The notes: a model not told the origin generated them from the sequence alone. Positions 50,911 through 59,161 are shown, counted from the first letter of the stretch. The stretch: 64,000 nt of DNA from Saccharopolyspora erythraea (GCF_018141105.1 NZ_CP054839.1:5332001-5396000); one strand, 5' to 3'. Made by a program: numbers and translations.

Positions 50911-51354
50911 TCAGATGCCTTGCTCGCCGGCTTCGGCCGCCGCGCCCACCGTGATCGCGGTGCCCTGCGCCACCGCGCACAACGTCTGCTCGCCACCACC
51001 GTCCACTGAGTACAGATCGCAGCGGCAAGCTACCCGGATCCGCCCGGCCCGCACGACCTGCGCGTGCGCGCGCAACACCGAACCGTCGGCGGGACGCAGG
51101 TAGTCGATGGTGAATCCGGCGGTGAGCAGCCGTGATCCGACGACGGCGCCGGCGGCGAAGGTCAGCGCGTTGTCGGCCGCGTAGCCGAGCACTCCACCGT
51201 GGACGAACCCGTTCTGCTGGCGCAGGTCGTCGCGGATGTCCAGCTCCAGGGTCGCCGCGCCGTCGCCGAAGGTGACCAGGCGGGCGCCGAGCAGCACGCT
51301 GAAGGGCTGCGCGGCCAGCAGCCGCCGCGCGGTCGCCAGGTCCGCAACGCTCAC
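50911..51354 (-). CDS. PaaI-type hotdog thioesterase
   Basis: The 147-residue protein starts at GTG 51354. The hotdog fold is marked by QNGFVHGGVLGYAADNALTF (residues 47-66), with the HGG motif and Asp used by PaaI-type acyl-CoA thioesterases, and by GFTIDYLRPADGSVLRAHAQ. These enzymes hydrolyse phenylacetyl- or other acyl-CoA thioesters. It is divergent from the MarR gene; the intergenic dyad at 51363-51384 begins 9 bases upstream of the start, so MarR very probably represses it. Confidence 0.9.
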   Translation of the reverse strand: MSVADLATARRLLAAQPFSVLLGARLVTFGDGAATLELDIRDDLRQQNGFVHGGVLGYAADNALTFAAGAVVGSRLLTAGFTIDYLRPADGSVLRAHAQVVRAGRIRVACRCDLYSVDGGGEQTLCAVAQGTAITVGAAAEAGEQGI

Positions 51355-51362
51355 GACTCCAC

Positions 51363-51384
51363 CTCACTTCAATGGTGAAGTGAG
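51363..51384. promoter_or_regulatory. MarR operator candidate
   Basis: CTCACTTCA-N4-TGAAGTGAG is a perfect 9-base inverted repeat with spacer ATGG, between the divergent thioesterase and MarR genes. Size and layout match typical MarR operators. Confidence 0.7.
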
Positions 51385-51421
51385 AATGGCGCCACGTGCC
51401 GTCATCTGTCAAGATCGGCGC

Positions 51422-51847
51422 ATGGCCGAGCCCGACCAGCGCCTGTTCTTCCTGCTGCAGAAGGCGGCGCACCAGCTGCGCACCGCGGCGGACCGCCGCT
51501 GTCTGGACTCCGCGGGAGTCACCACCGCGCAACTCGGCGCGCTGTTCGCACTGCAGGACCGGCCGGGCAGCACCCAGCAGCAACTCGCCCGCGTGCTGGG
51601 GTCGCGCGAATCCGCGGTGACCGCGCTCGTCGGACGGCTCGTCTCGGCCGGACTCGTCACCAGGACGCCGCATCCGCGCGAACACCGCGCCGTGGTGCTG
51701 GAGTTGTCCGGCACCGGCGCCGCCGCGCTCCGCGCCGCACGCCCGGAAATCGACCGCTTCAACGCCGAACTGCGCGATCTGCTCGGCGACCGCGGCTTCG
51801 CGAGTACCGCCGACGCCCTGGACAAGCTCGCCCGCTGGCGACCGTGA
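51422..51847 (+). CDS. MarR-family transcriptional regulator
   Basis: The 141-residue protein starts at ATG 51422. The MarR winged helix reads VTTAQLGALFALQDRPGSTQ, QLARVLGSRESAVTALVGRL and AGLVTRTPHPREHRAVVLEL, the last being the DNA-contacting wing with the conserved DxR-like segment changed to PREHR. The N- and C-terminal helices form the dimer interface. It is divergent from a PaaI-type thioesterase, which suggests sensing of an acyl-CoA or aromatic acid. The dyad at 51363-51384 would control both genes. Confidence 0.9.
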   Translation: MAEPDQRLFFLLQKAAHQLRTAADRRCLDSAGVTTAQLGALFALQDRPGSTQQQLARVLGSRESAVTALVGRLVSAGLVTRTPHPREHRAVVLELSGTGAAALRAARPEIDRFNAELRDLLGDRGFASTADALDKLARWRP

Positions 51848-51927
51848 AAACAAGTCCATTCCGAGCACTCCGCACGGCAGGCAATTCCGCCTGGGCCATT
51901 CGAGTGGACCATTCAATTCCGATGATT

Positions 51928-51977
51928 TTGACCGGTCGAATTGACTATTGACCGGCAATTGCGCCCGAAGCTATGTT
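51928..51977 (+). promoter_or_regulatory. GntR promoter with direct repeats
   Basis: TTGACC (51948-51953) and TATGTT (51972-51977) lie 18 bases apart. The 8-mer TTGACCGG occurs at 51928 and 51948, two helical turns apart, the first as part of the near-palindrome TTGACCGGTCGAA. Only 7 bases separate the -10 from GTG 51985, so the transcript is probably leaderless. Confidence 0.55.
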
Positions 51978-51984
51978 CCTGCTC

Positions 51985-52707
51985 GTGGCAGTTCCCGCTT
52001 ACCTGCGCATCCGCACCGAACTGGAGCAGCAGATCCAGTCCGGTGCGCTGCCGCCGGGTGCGCGGCTGCCCACCGAGGCCGAGTTGCAGCGGCGCTACTC
52101 CGTCGGCCGGGCCACCGCGCAGCGGGTCCTGACGGAACTGGCCCATGCCGGGCTGGTCGAGCGCCACCGGCGGCGCGGCACGTTCGTCGCCGAGGGCGCC
52201 CGGCAGGAGAACCTGCTGCGCCTGGTCAACCCCACGTTGCGGGGCCCGGAGATCCCGGGCAGGCACGCCGTGGAGTCCGCGAAAGTGGTACCCGCCCAGG
52301 ACGCCGAGGTCGCCCTGCCCGGCGTCCCCGACGACACACCGGTGCACCAGCTGCGGCGGCTCAAGTTCGACAGCGACGACAACCCGATCGCCGTCGAGCT
52401 CGCCGCGATCCCGTTCGCGTTGGCACCACGGCTGTCCGACGAGGACCTGGCGCACCTGACGGTGCACGACTACTTCGCCCGCAAGGGAATTCCGGCGGCG
52501 AAGTCCCGCGTGTACGTCGACCCGATCCTGCTCGACGACGCCACCGCCGCCCGGCTGCGCACCGAGCCGGGACAGGCCGTGATCCGGTTGCGCAGGCTGA
52601 CCTGGCTCACCGGCGGCGAGCTGGCCGAGGCGATGTGGCACGTCATCCGGCCCGACCTCGTCGAGTTCTTCATCGAGCAGTCCGTGCTGTCCAAACCGCA
52701 CACCTGA
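51985..52707 (+). CDS. GntR-family regulator (HutC subfamily)
   Basis: The product has 240 residues from GTG 51985 (VAVPAYLRIRTELEQQIQSG); ATG 51973 in frame lies inside the -10 hexamer. The winged helix is PPGARLPTEAELQRRYSVGR with ATAQRVLTELAHAGLVERHR. The UTRA effector domain follows (residues about 85-235): TPVHQLRRLKFDSDDNPIAV, LTVHDYFARKGIPAAKSRVY and VIRLRRLTWLTGGELAEAMW. HutC-type regulators sense amines, amino acids or sugars. The three genes downstream (FAD amine oxidase, symporter, second FAD enzyme) make an amino acid or methylated amine the likely signal. Confidence 0.92.
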   Translation: MAVPAYLRIRTELEQQIQSGALPPGARLPTEAELQRRYSVGRATAQRVLTELAHAGLVERHRRRGTFVAEGARQENLLRLVNPTLRGPEIPGRHAVESAKVVPAQDAEVALPGVPDDTPVHQLRRLKFDSDDNPIAVELAAIPFALAPRLSDEDLAHLTVHDYFARKGIPAAKSRVYVDPILLDDATAARLRTEPGQAVIRLRRLTWLTGGELAEAMWHVIRPDLVEFFIEQSVLSKPHT

Positions 52708-52889
52708 CCGAGACGCACCACCCGGGTTCCGTTTCTCCGCTGACGGTTCCTACTTGACCCGCCACGTCGGCGAACCTCTCGCGACCGCGCTACCGAACCG
52801 TGGCGAGGACGCCGGATTTTCCTTACCCGTTCCGCATTCCGGCATCGGGCGCAATTCCCTGCGCCCCATTCCGCAGAACAGGAGTGAGC

Positions 52890-54023
52890 ATGACCCACCC
52901 GCGCGTCGCGGTGGTCGGCACCGGCGTCGTCGGCGCCATGACCGCCTGGCGGCTGGCTCGGCGCGGAGCCGAGGTGACCGCCCTGGACACCTACTCACCC
53001 GGGCACGACCGCGGTGCCTCCGCGGGTGAGTCCCGCATCTTCCGCACCATCTACAAGGAAGGCCCGGACTACGTCCCGCTGTTGCGCCGGTCCGGTGATC
53101 TGTGGCGGGAGCTGGAAAGCACGACGGCGACCAGCCTGCTCACCATGTGCGGTGGTCTCACCATCGGCCGACCGGACCATCCCGACGTCCGCGCCGTCCG
53201 GGCGTGCGCCGAGGAGCACGGCCTCCACCACGAGGTCCTCGACGCCGCGCAGGCGCGCAGCCGCTTCCCTCAGCACCGGGTCGACGACGACGAGGTCATG
53301 GTGCTGGATCCGGCCGCGGGGGTGCTGCGCCCCGAGCCGGCGGTGCAGGCGGCCCTGCGCGCGGCGGAGGAAGCCGGCGCATCGGTGCTGCCCTACCACC
53401 CCGTGGACGGCGTCCGCGAAACCGGCAACGGCTGGAGAATCACCAGTGGCGACAGGGATTTCGATGTCGACCACGTCGTGTTCGCGCCCGGTCCGTGGGC
53501 CCGGCGGCTGGAGCCGTTGAAGACGCTGCCGGTCGAGATCCGGTTGATCACCGCGTGCTGGTTCGCCGTGCGCGACACCGCCGCGCACCGGCCCGACCGG
53601 CTGCCCATCGCCGTGCGCCGCCACCGCGAGGCGGGCTTCTCCTGCTTCCCGGTGCTGGACGGCGTCGCGGTCAAGATCGTTCCGCACCACCTGGGATGGC
53701 CGGTGCTGGACGATCCCGGCGGGCTGCCGCGCAGTGCGGACCCGGAGTTCGCCCGGGCTGCCTCGGCCGCCGCGGCACGCCTGCTGCCCGGCACCACCCC
53801 GCACCCGATCCGCATCGCCACGTTCGCCGAGGGTTTCACCCCGGACGAGCACGCACTGCTCGGTCCGCTGCCCGGCCACCGCAACGCCACGGTCATGACC
53901 GGCTTCTCCGGCCACGGGTTCAAGCTCGCGCCGGTCTTCGGCGAGATCGGCGCCGACCTCGCCCTGCGTGGCGCGACCGGCCACGACATCACCCGGCTCG
54001 CCCCCGGCAGACAGCTGCCGTGA
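52890..54023 (+). CDS. SoxA/N-methyltryptophan oxidase-like FAD enzyme
   Basis: The 377-residue protein starts at ATG 52890, with AGGAG 5 bases upstream. VAVVGTGVVGAMTAWRLARR binds FAD, and GASAGESRIFRTIYKEGPDY is the conserved segment of monomeric sarcosine and N-methyl-tryptophan oxidases. GFSGHGFKLAPVFGEIGADL is the conserved C-terminal flavin contact. The Cys that links FAD covalently in monomeric sarcosine oxidase is not found in the matching region (IATFAEGFTPDEHALL), so FAD is probably non-covalent. It likely oxidises a secondary or N-methylated amino acid. It is the first enzyme gene after the GntR regulator. Confidence 0.88.
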   Translation: MTHPRVAVVGTGVVGAMTAWRLARRGAEVTALDTYSPGHDRGASAGESRIFRTIYKEGPDYVPLLRRSGDLWRELESTTATSLLTMCGGLTIGRPDHPDVRAVRACAEEHGLHHEVLDAAQARSRFPQHRVDDDEVMVLDPAAGVLRPEPAVQAALRAAEEAGASVLPYHPVDGVRETGNGWRITSGDRDFDVDHVVFAPGPWARRLEPLKTLPVEIRLITACWFAVRDTAAHRPDRLPIAVRRHREAGFSCFPVLDGVAVKIVPHHLGWPVLDDPGGLPRSADPEFARAASAAAARLLPGTTPHPIRIATFAEGFTPDEHALLGPLPGHRNATVMTGFSGHGFKLAPVFGEIGADLALRGATGHDITRLAPGRQLP

Positions 54024-54051
54024 TCCCGCCCGCACACCCATGGAGGCAACC

Positions 54052-55491
54052 ATGCCCACTGGTTCCACCGGTCAGATAGCCGGAATCATCGTCGCCAGCC
54101 TGCTGGTGATCGGCTTCGGCGTGGCGATGTCGGTCTACTTCGGACGCAAGGCGAAGAGCTCGGCGGACTGGCTGTCGGCCGGCGAGTCGCTGCCGCTGGT
54201 CGTCGTGGTCATCACGCAGTTCGCCACCGCGACCGGCGGCGGCGTGCTCATCGCCCACGTCGGCATCGGGTACCGGTCGGGCTGGTCGGTGTTCATCTAC
54301 GAAGGCTGCGTGCTGGTCGGCTTCCTGGTGCTGATGCTGATCGCGAAGTGGCTGCGCGAGCAGCGGTTCACCACCGTTCCCGACATCGTCACCCGGCTGT
54401 TCGGCGAGAACAAGCTCGTCACCGCGATCGCCGCGCTGGCCGCGCTGGTGGTGCCCTTCGGCTGGCTGGCGACGCAGTTCGTGGCGTTCGCGCAGCTGTT
54501 CGGCCAGCTGACCGGGCTGCCCACGACGGTGCTCATCGCCGTGATCACAGTGGCCTCGCTGCTGTTCGTGCTGCCGGGCGGCCTGACCTCGGTGGCCTGG
54601 ACCGACTTCGTGTTCGGGATCTTCATGATCGCCATGTCGCTGGGCGTGGCGACCTACGCGGTCAGCCTGGCGGGCGGCTGGAGCAACATCACCGCGACGG
54701 TGCCGCAACGCCTGTGGAGCTGGGAGGGCCTGACCGCGGCGGGCTGGGACCAGATCTGGCTGTGGGTCGCGGCGATCCTGCCGGGCACGCTCACCAACCA
54801 GCTCTACTACCAACGCGTCTTCGCCACGAAGAAGGTCTCCGACGCCCGCCGCGGGCTCGGCCTGTCCGGGCTGGCGATGCTGATCGGCGGCGTCTACGCG
54901 GGATGCATCGGGCTCGCGGTGCACTCGATGAACCCGGGCCTGGCCAACGAGGAGGACGCCGCGGGCTGGCTGCTGACGCAGCTGCCGAGCTGGCTGCTGG
55001 TGGTATTCGGCGCCTTCCTCGTCTCCACGATCGTGTCCACCACCGGCGCCGCGCTGCAGTCGGTCGTCGCCAACCTGACCCGCGACGTCTACCAGAACAT
55101 CGCGGGCAAAGCGCAGGAGGAGCGCCAGGCGGTGCAGCTGTCGCGGGCGATCACCGTGGCGGTGTCGGTGCTGGCGGCCGTGCTGGCGATCCTGTTCCCG
55201 AAGGCGCTGACCTGGCTGGTGGCCACCTACGCCTACTCCGCCTCCGCACTGGCCGCGCCGATCTTCCTCGGATATCTGCTGCACCGGCACCGCAGGCTCA
55301 CCCCGGCGGCGGCGATCGCGGGCATGCTCGCCGGCCTCGCGGGCTGCGCGGTCGCGCATGTGCTGGACATGACGGTTCCCTACGCGGTGTACGGGATCAC
55401 GGCCTCCGCCGTGGTCCTGCTGGCGGTCGCGTTCGCCACGCCAGGCGGACGCACCGAGAACGTCTACGGTGAAGTGGTGAGGAAAGCTTGA
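54052..55491 (+). CDS. Sodium:solute symporter (SSS family)
   Basis: The 479-residue protein starts at ATG 54052, with GGAGG just upstream. Thirteen membrane helices are expected. LSAGESLPLVVVVITQFATA and FATATGGGVLIAHVGIGYRS form helix 1 and the sodium/substrate site region; PFGWLATQFVAFAQLFGQLT and LPGTLTNQLYYQRVFATKKV are conserved SSS segments. It probably imports the amine or amino acid that the two flanking FAD enzymes oxidise. The next gene begins within its stop (TTGA). Confidence 0.92.
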   Translation: MPTGSTGQIAGIIVASLLVIGFGVAMSVYFGRKAKSSADWLSAGESLPLVVVVITQFATATGGGVLIAHVGIGYRSGWSVFIYEGCVLVGFLVLMLIAKWLREQRFTTVPDIVTRLFGENKLVTAIAALAALVVPFGWLATQFVAFAQLFGQLTGLPTTVLIAVITVASLLFVLPGGLTSVAWTDFVFGIFMIAMSLGVATYAVSLAGGWSNITATVPQRLWSWEGLTAAGWDQIWLWVAAILPGTLTNQLYYQRVFATKKVSDARRGLGLSGLAMLIGGVYAGCIGLAVHSMNPGLANEEDAAGWLLTQLPSWLLVVFGAFLVSTIVSTTGAALQSVVANLTRDVYQNIAGKAQEERQAVQLSRAITVAVSVLAAVLAILFPKALTWLVATYAYSASALAAPIFLGYLLHRHRRLTPAAAIAGMLAGLAGCAVAHVLDMTVPYAVYGITASAVVLLAVAFATPGGRTENVYGEVVRKA

Positions 55492-56666
55492 CTGGATTTC
55501 AGATGAGAACCGCCGTGATCGGACTGGGCGTGCTCGGTGCGAGCGCCGCGCGCTCGCTGGCCCTCGCGGGCGCGGACGTGACCGTCCTCGAACGCCGCGC
55601 CCCGCTCGCCGGGACCTCCGGCACCTCGTTCGCGTGGACCAACTCGCACAACAAGAACCCCCGCTCCTACCACGACCTCAACGTCGCGGGCATGGCCGAG
55701 CACGACGCGCTGGCCGAGGAGCCCGGGCCGTGCGGGCCGTGGCTGGCACGCACCGGCAACCTCGAATGGGCGGAGGACGACGCGGGCGCCGAACGGCTCG
55801 CCGCATCCGTCGCCGAGCTGACCGGCCGCGGCTACCCCGTCGAATGGATCGGCTCCCGGCGCGCTCGGGAGCTCGTCCCGGACCTGCGGGTGCCCGCCAC
55901 CGACATCGCCTTCTACCCGACCGAAGGCCACGTCGTACCGGCGCTGCTGCTGGCCCGGCTGTGGGGCGAAGCGCGCGACCGCGGTGCGCGGCTGCGCTGC
56001 CCGGCGGAGGTGACCGGTCTGTCCGAAGTGGATGGAGGTGTTCGCGTCTCGCTTTCGGGCGGCGACGCGACCGTGTTCGACGCGGTGGTGATCGCGACCG
56101 GGCGCTGGACGGAGGCGGTGACCGCCGCCGCGGGGCACCGGGTGGCGATGGCCCCACCCGACGTCGCGGGTTCGGCGACCGTGGGGCTCCTCGGCTACAC
56201 CAATCCGCTGCCGGCGCGGTTGCACCGGGTGCTGACCACGCCGGCGCTCAACGTCCGCCCCGACGGCGGCGGCCGGCTCGTCGTCCAGGGACTCGACCTC
56301 GACGCCGACGCCGACCCGGCGGCACCGCCACCGGCCGACGGCGAACACGCTCGGAAGCTGTGCGCCCGGCTGACCGGCCTGCTCGACGGCACGGCCGGCG
56401 CGCGCCTGGAGTCCCTGCGCGTCGGTCAGCGAGCGATGCCCGCCGACGGCCTGACCGCGGCCGGATTCCTCGGCGGCAGCGACCGGATCTACGCCATGGC
56501 CACCCACAGCGGCATCACCCTCGGCCCGCTGCTGGGCAGGCTCGCAGCCCAGGAACTGACCACGGGCCGGCCGGTGGACGCCCTCACCGACTTCCGCCCT
56601 GACCGTCTCCTGGGCCGCGCCGACCTCCCACCCCTGCGGCCCGCCCGCTTCGCGGGCCAGCAGTGA
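55488..56666 (+). CDS. FAD-dependent oxidoreductase (DAO family)
   Basis: The 392-residue protein can start at TTG 55488, which overlaps the symporter stop (TTGA) and has GAGGA 5 bases upstream, or at ATG 55503. FAD binds at TAVIGLGVLGASAARSLALA, with the GTSGTSFAWTNSHNKNPRSY segment following, as in D-amino-acid dehydrogenase-like members of the DAO family. MATHSGITLGPLLGRLAAQE is the C-terminal flavin contact. A second amine/imino-acid oxidase in the same operon as the SoxA-like enzyme suggests successive oxidations of one imported compound, or that one of the two racemises it through an imine. Confidence 0.88.
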   Translation: MTGFQMRTAVIGLGVLGASAARSLALAGADVTVLERRAPLAGTSGTSFAWTNSHNKNPRSYHDLNVAGMAEHDALAEEPGPCGPWLARTGNLEWAEDDAGAERLAASVAELTGRGYPVEWIGSRRARELVPDLRVPATDIAFYPTEGHVVPALLLARLWGEARDRGARLRCPAEVTGLSEVDGGVRVSLSGGDATVFDAVVIATGRWTEAVTAAAGHRVAMAPPDVAGSATVGLLGYTNPLPARLHRVLTTPALNVRPDGGGRLVVQGLDLDADADPAAPPPADGEHARKLCARLTGLLDGTAGARLESLRVGQRAMPADGLTAAGFLGGSDRIYAMATHSGITLGPLLGRLAAQELTTGRPVDALTDFRPDRLLGRADLPPLRPARFAGQQ

Positions 56667-56687
56667 TGCGCGACGAGCCGTGGACGG

Positions 56688-57629
56688 TCAGCCCGGCCCG
56701 GCCGCCGCCGGTTGCCCGGCGTCGCCGCGCGCTTCGGCTTCGGCGCGGGTGCGCGCCGTGGTGCGGGCCGGGTTGAGGCGGTCGAGCTCGGCGTTGATCG
56801 CGGCGCCGATGAGGATCGCCAGCGCGGTGACGTACAGCCACAGCAGCACCGCGATCGGCGCCGAGAGCGCGCCGTAGAACGGGCTGCTCTGGATCGTCAC
56901 CGCCAGGTACGCGCGCAGCACGGCGCTGCCTGCGATCCAGACGAGCAGGGCGGCAGCGGCGCCGGGCAGGTTCTCCCGCCAGGGCGTGTGGACCGGGACC
57001 GACATGTAGTACAGGGTGCTCAGGAACGCCGCGGAGAGCACCAGGACGGCGGGCCAGTACAGGCCGTGGACCAGTGCGTCCATCCCGGGCAGCAGGTGCA
57101 TCAGCACGTTCGGCCCCACGACCATCAGCGGCAGCAGCGCGATGCCGACCAGCAGGCCGACGGTGTAGAGCAGGACCGACATCAGGCGCTGCCGGACCAG
57201 ACCCCGGTAGCCGGAGAGTCCATACAGGACTGAAATGGTGTCGATGTAGACGCCCAGCGCACGCGAACCCGACCACACCGCCACGGCGAAACCCACCACG
57301 CTGATGCCTGCCTGACCGGTGGTGAGCACCTGGTCCAGGGTCGGCTCGACGATCTCGGCGACGCCCTGCGGCGAGAGCACCGCCGCCGAGGCCACCAGGA
57401 TCGCGCCGTGGACGCTGGCGACGGTGTCGCGGCCGATGACATCGCCCAGGTAGCCGATGGTGCCGACGAGGCCGAGCAGCAGCGGCGGCAGGGAGAGCAC
57501 GGCGAAGAAGGCGGCCTCCCCCGCAAGGCCGGTGATCCGGTGCCGCGCGCTGGTGCGCACGACACCGATCGCCAGCCTGGCGACCCCGGTCCGCTCCACC
57601 TGGGCGCGCCACCGTCCCAGCCGCCACAT
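56688..57629 (-). CDS. YihY/BrkB-family membrane protein
   Basis: The 313-residue protein starts at ATG 57629, with GGAGGA 7 bases upstream. Six hydrophobic helices are visible, and the EAAFFAVLSLPPLLLGLVGT stretch is the family's helix 1. YIDTISVLYGLSGYRGLVRQ and YWPAVLVLSAAFLSTLYYMS are other landmarks. The C-terminus is hydrophilic (residues 275-313). YihY/BrkB proteins were once called RNase BN by mistake; they are inner-membrane proteins of unknown transport function. The stop is 22 bases from the convergent FAD oxidase stop. Confidence 0.9.
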   Translation of the reverse strand: MWRLGRWRAQVERTGVARLAIGVVRTSARHRITGLAGEAAFFAVLSLPPLLLGLVGTIGYLGDVIGRDTVASVHGAILVASAAVLSPQGVAEIVEPTLDQVLTTGQAGISVVGFAVAVWSGSRALGVYIDTISVLYGLSGYRGLVRQRLMSVLLYTVGLLVGIALLPLMVVGPNVLMHLLPGMDALVHGLYWPAVLVLSAAFLSTLYYMSVPVHTPWRENLPGAAAALLVWIAGSAVLRAYLAVTIQSSPFYGALSAPIAVLLWLYVTALAILIGAAINAELDRLNPARTTARTRAEAEARGDAGQPAAAGPG

Positions 57630-57926
57630 CACGGTCCTCCGCAGCTGCGCATCCCGCACCCGCCGCTCCCTTCCCGCCCACCCGAAGGCCGAGCGCACGA
57701 CCGAACGTCCAGCTGACCTTCCCAGGACGTCCGAGAGGCCAGGCGAGCTGCCGGCGCTCGCGCCGACGCCGACAGCTCACGGGAGTGGGATGGTCAGCCG
57801 TGCCCCGTGTTGCGGCGAAGTGTCCTAGATCACTGACACGGAGACTGCCGGCGTGAGCGCGTGGAAATCGCCGCCGCGGCAGGAGTCCTGTTCGAACCCG
57901 CGAGGGCGCGGATACATGTGGTCGAA
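57630..57926. other. Intergenic region, no gene seen
   Basis: Roughly 300 bases upstream of the BrkB-type gene hold no supported gene or clear promoter. The next features downstream are the palindrome at 57927 and the octamer repeat at 57952. Confidence 0.4.
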
Positions 57927-57940
57927 ACGAGTGCACTCGT
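57927..57940. promoter_or_regulatory. Perfect 14-base palindrome
   Basis: ACGAGTGCACTCGT is a perfect palindrome 31 bases after the end of the candidate immunity gene. It could be an operator or a short terminator stem. Confidence 0.35.
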
Positions 57941-57951
57941 GTGCCCCACCG

Positions 57952-57975
57952 CGCTCAGGCGCTCAGGCGCTCAGG
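57952..57975. repeat. Octamer tandem repeat (three copies)
   Basis: CGCTCAGG is repeated three times in tandem and runs into the stop codon of the candidate immunity gene (57971-57973). A unit of 8 bases means copy-number change would shift the C-terminal frame. Confidence 0.7.
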
Positions 57976-58306
57976 ACTGGCGGTACTGGCGCCACGCGGT
58001 GCGCTGTGCTTCTTCGGACCTGACCTGGAGTTCCTCGGCCGACATCGGGTGCGCCCGCTCCGCCCGCCCGACCCGGTCCGCGAGGAGGTCGTGGAGGTAT
58101 CCGCACGCCTCGTCCTCAGTGGTGAACGTGGCGCTCGGGCGGTCCCGGCCGCGCTCGTGGACTCCGACCTCCCACCCGCCGCCTCCGGGACGCAGGTAGT
58201 AGTACTCCTCCGGGGAGCCCGGAAGGTCGTGGTAACCGGGAACCACGTACTCGGCGTCGTCCAGGCCGAGCCGGCGCAGCCGCGCCACCAGCTCACTCCG
58301 GTTCAC
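57971..58306 (-). CDS. Candidate immunity protein for the TNT toxin
   Basis: The 111-residue product starts at GTG 58306 (VNRSELVARLRRLGLDDAEY), with GGGAGG 8 bases upstream. It is a small acidic cytosolic alpha/beta protein: YVVPGYHDLPGSPEEYYYLR, GGWEVGVHERGRDRPSATFT and FTTEDEACGYLHDLLADR. It has no signal peptide. It begins 28 bases after the stop of the secreted TNT-domain gene, the usual order for toxin and immunity genes. No named family is certain to me; the role rests on position, size and lack of signal. The stop lies in an octamer tandem repeat. Confidence 0.65.
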   Translation of the reverse strand: MNRSELVARLRRLGLDDAEYVVPGYHDLPGSPEEYYYLRPGGGGWEVGVHERGRDRPSATFTTEDEACGYLHDLLADRVGRAERAHPMSAEELQVRSEEAQRTAWRQYRQS

Positions 58307-58334
58307 CGCCACCACCTCCCGGGCTCCGGTCCGG

Positions 58335-59006
58335 TCACTTCGGTTGTACCTCGCGCACGAACCCGTTGGCCAGCAGGTAGTCGACGTTGTAGGGCGCCAG
58401 GTCCCCGGTCGGCTTGTAGTCCGGGTTCAGCCAGTACTGCAACCCACCGCCGGGCTGGCCGAACCAGGCCGCCGCGGGCCCGGCGTCGACGTCGAACGGC
58501 TGGAGCACTTCGTACACGTGGTAGTTGTGCTGCGGCCCGCCGGTCGGGGTGTTGAGATTGGTCGGCGGCAGCGAGCGCTCCCGGTACAGGGCACCCGCCG
58601 GGGCGAGAAAGCCGCCGGTGGAGTTGCCGAACCGGTCGAGCAGAGTGCCGGGCTCGACCGCGAGCCGCCTAGGCTCACCTTCGAAACCGTTGTTGTCCGG
58701 ATACGTCCAGCGCTTGCGGCCCTGCTCGTCGACGTAGCCCCAGGTCTCGAGGAAGTCCCGGCACCGGACCTCGTCAGTCGGCCGCTCGTAGCCGGTGAAC
58801 AGCCGGTCGAACGGCGGCCTGGACGACAGCTCCACCGGGCCGAAGATGCTGTCGCCGCAGACGTACTGCTGCGGAGCCCGCAGCTCGGCCACGGCCGGCG
58901 GCCTGCCGGACGCGCCCTGCGCGGGCTGGGTCGCCAGCGCTGGACCGCTGCCGGAAAGGACGAGCACGGCCAGCAGCCACGCCGCGAAGAAGCGAACCGG
59001 TCGCAA
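58335..59006 (-). CDS. Secreted TNT-domain protein (NAD+ glycohydrolase-type toxin)
   Basis: The 223-residue protein is read from TTG 59006, with AAGGGAG 6 bases upstream (ATG-like alternatives further 5' lack a site). Residues 1-25 form a signal peptide (LRPVRFFAAWLLAVLVLSGS). The TNT domain spans about residues 95-223: LDRFGNSTGGFLAPAGALYR, YHVYEVLQPFDVDAGPAAAW and FGQPGGGLQYWLNPDYKPTG. The Arg of DRFG and Gln of GGGLQY match residues needed for NAD+ hydrolysis in the tuberculosis necrotizing toxin. Two Cys in the middle region (CGDSIFG, CRDFLETWG) may pair. It is a stand-alone secreted toxin, not a large channel fusion. Confidence 0.88.
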   Translation of the reverse strand: MRPVRFFAAWLLAVLVLSGSGPALATQPAQGASGRPPAVAELRAPQQYVCGDSIFGPVELSSRPPFDRLFTGYERPTDEVRCRDFLETWGYVDEQGRKRWTYPDNNGFEGEPRRLAVEPGTLLDRFGNSTGGFLAPAGALYRERSLPPTNLNTPTGGPQHNYHVYEVLQPFDVDAGPAAAWFGQPGGGLQYWLNPDYKPTGDLAPYNVDYLLANGFVREVQPK

Positions 59007-59161
59007 TGGGAACTCCCTTCGGGAAGGTTGTTTGCGACCTCTTCTTCGACAGCGGCGCACTGCCGGGTTGAGCAGTGCGGATCAAGACCACCTGGAAGGG
59101 ACGCGCCGCGGCGCTCGGCACAAGGCGAATGTCCACTGTGGCTGGAAGTGCGGTCGGGCCT

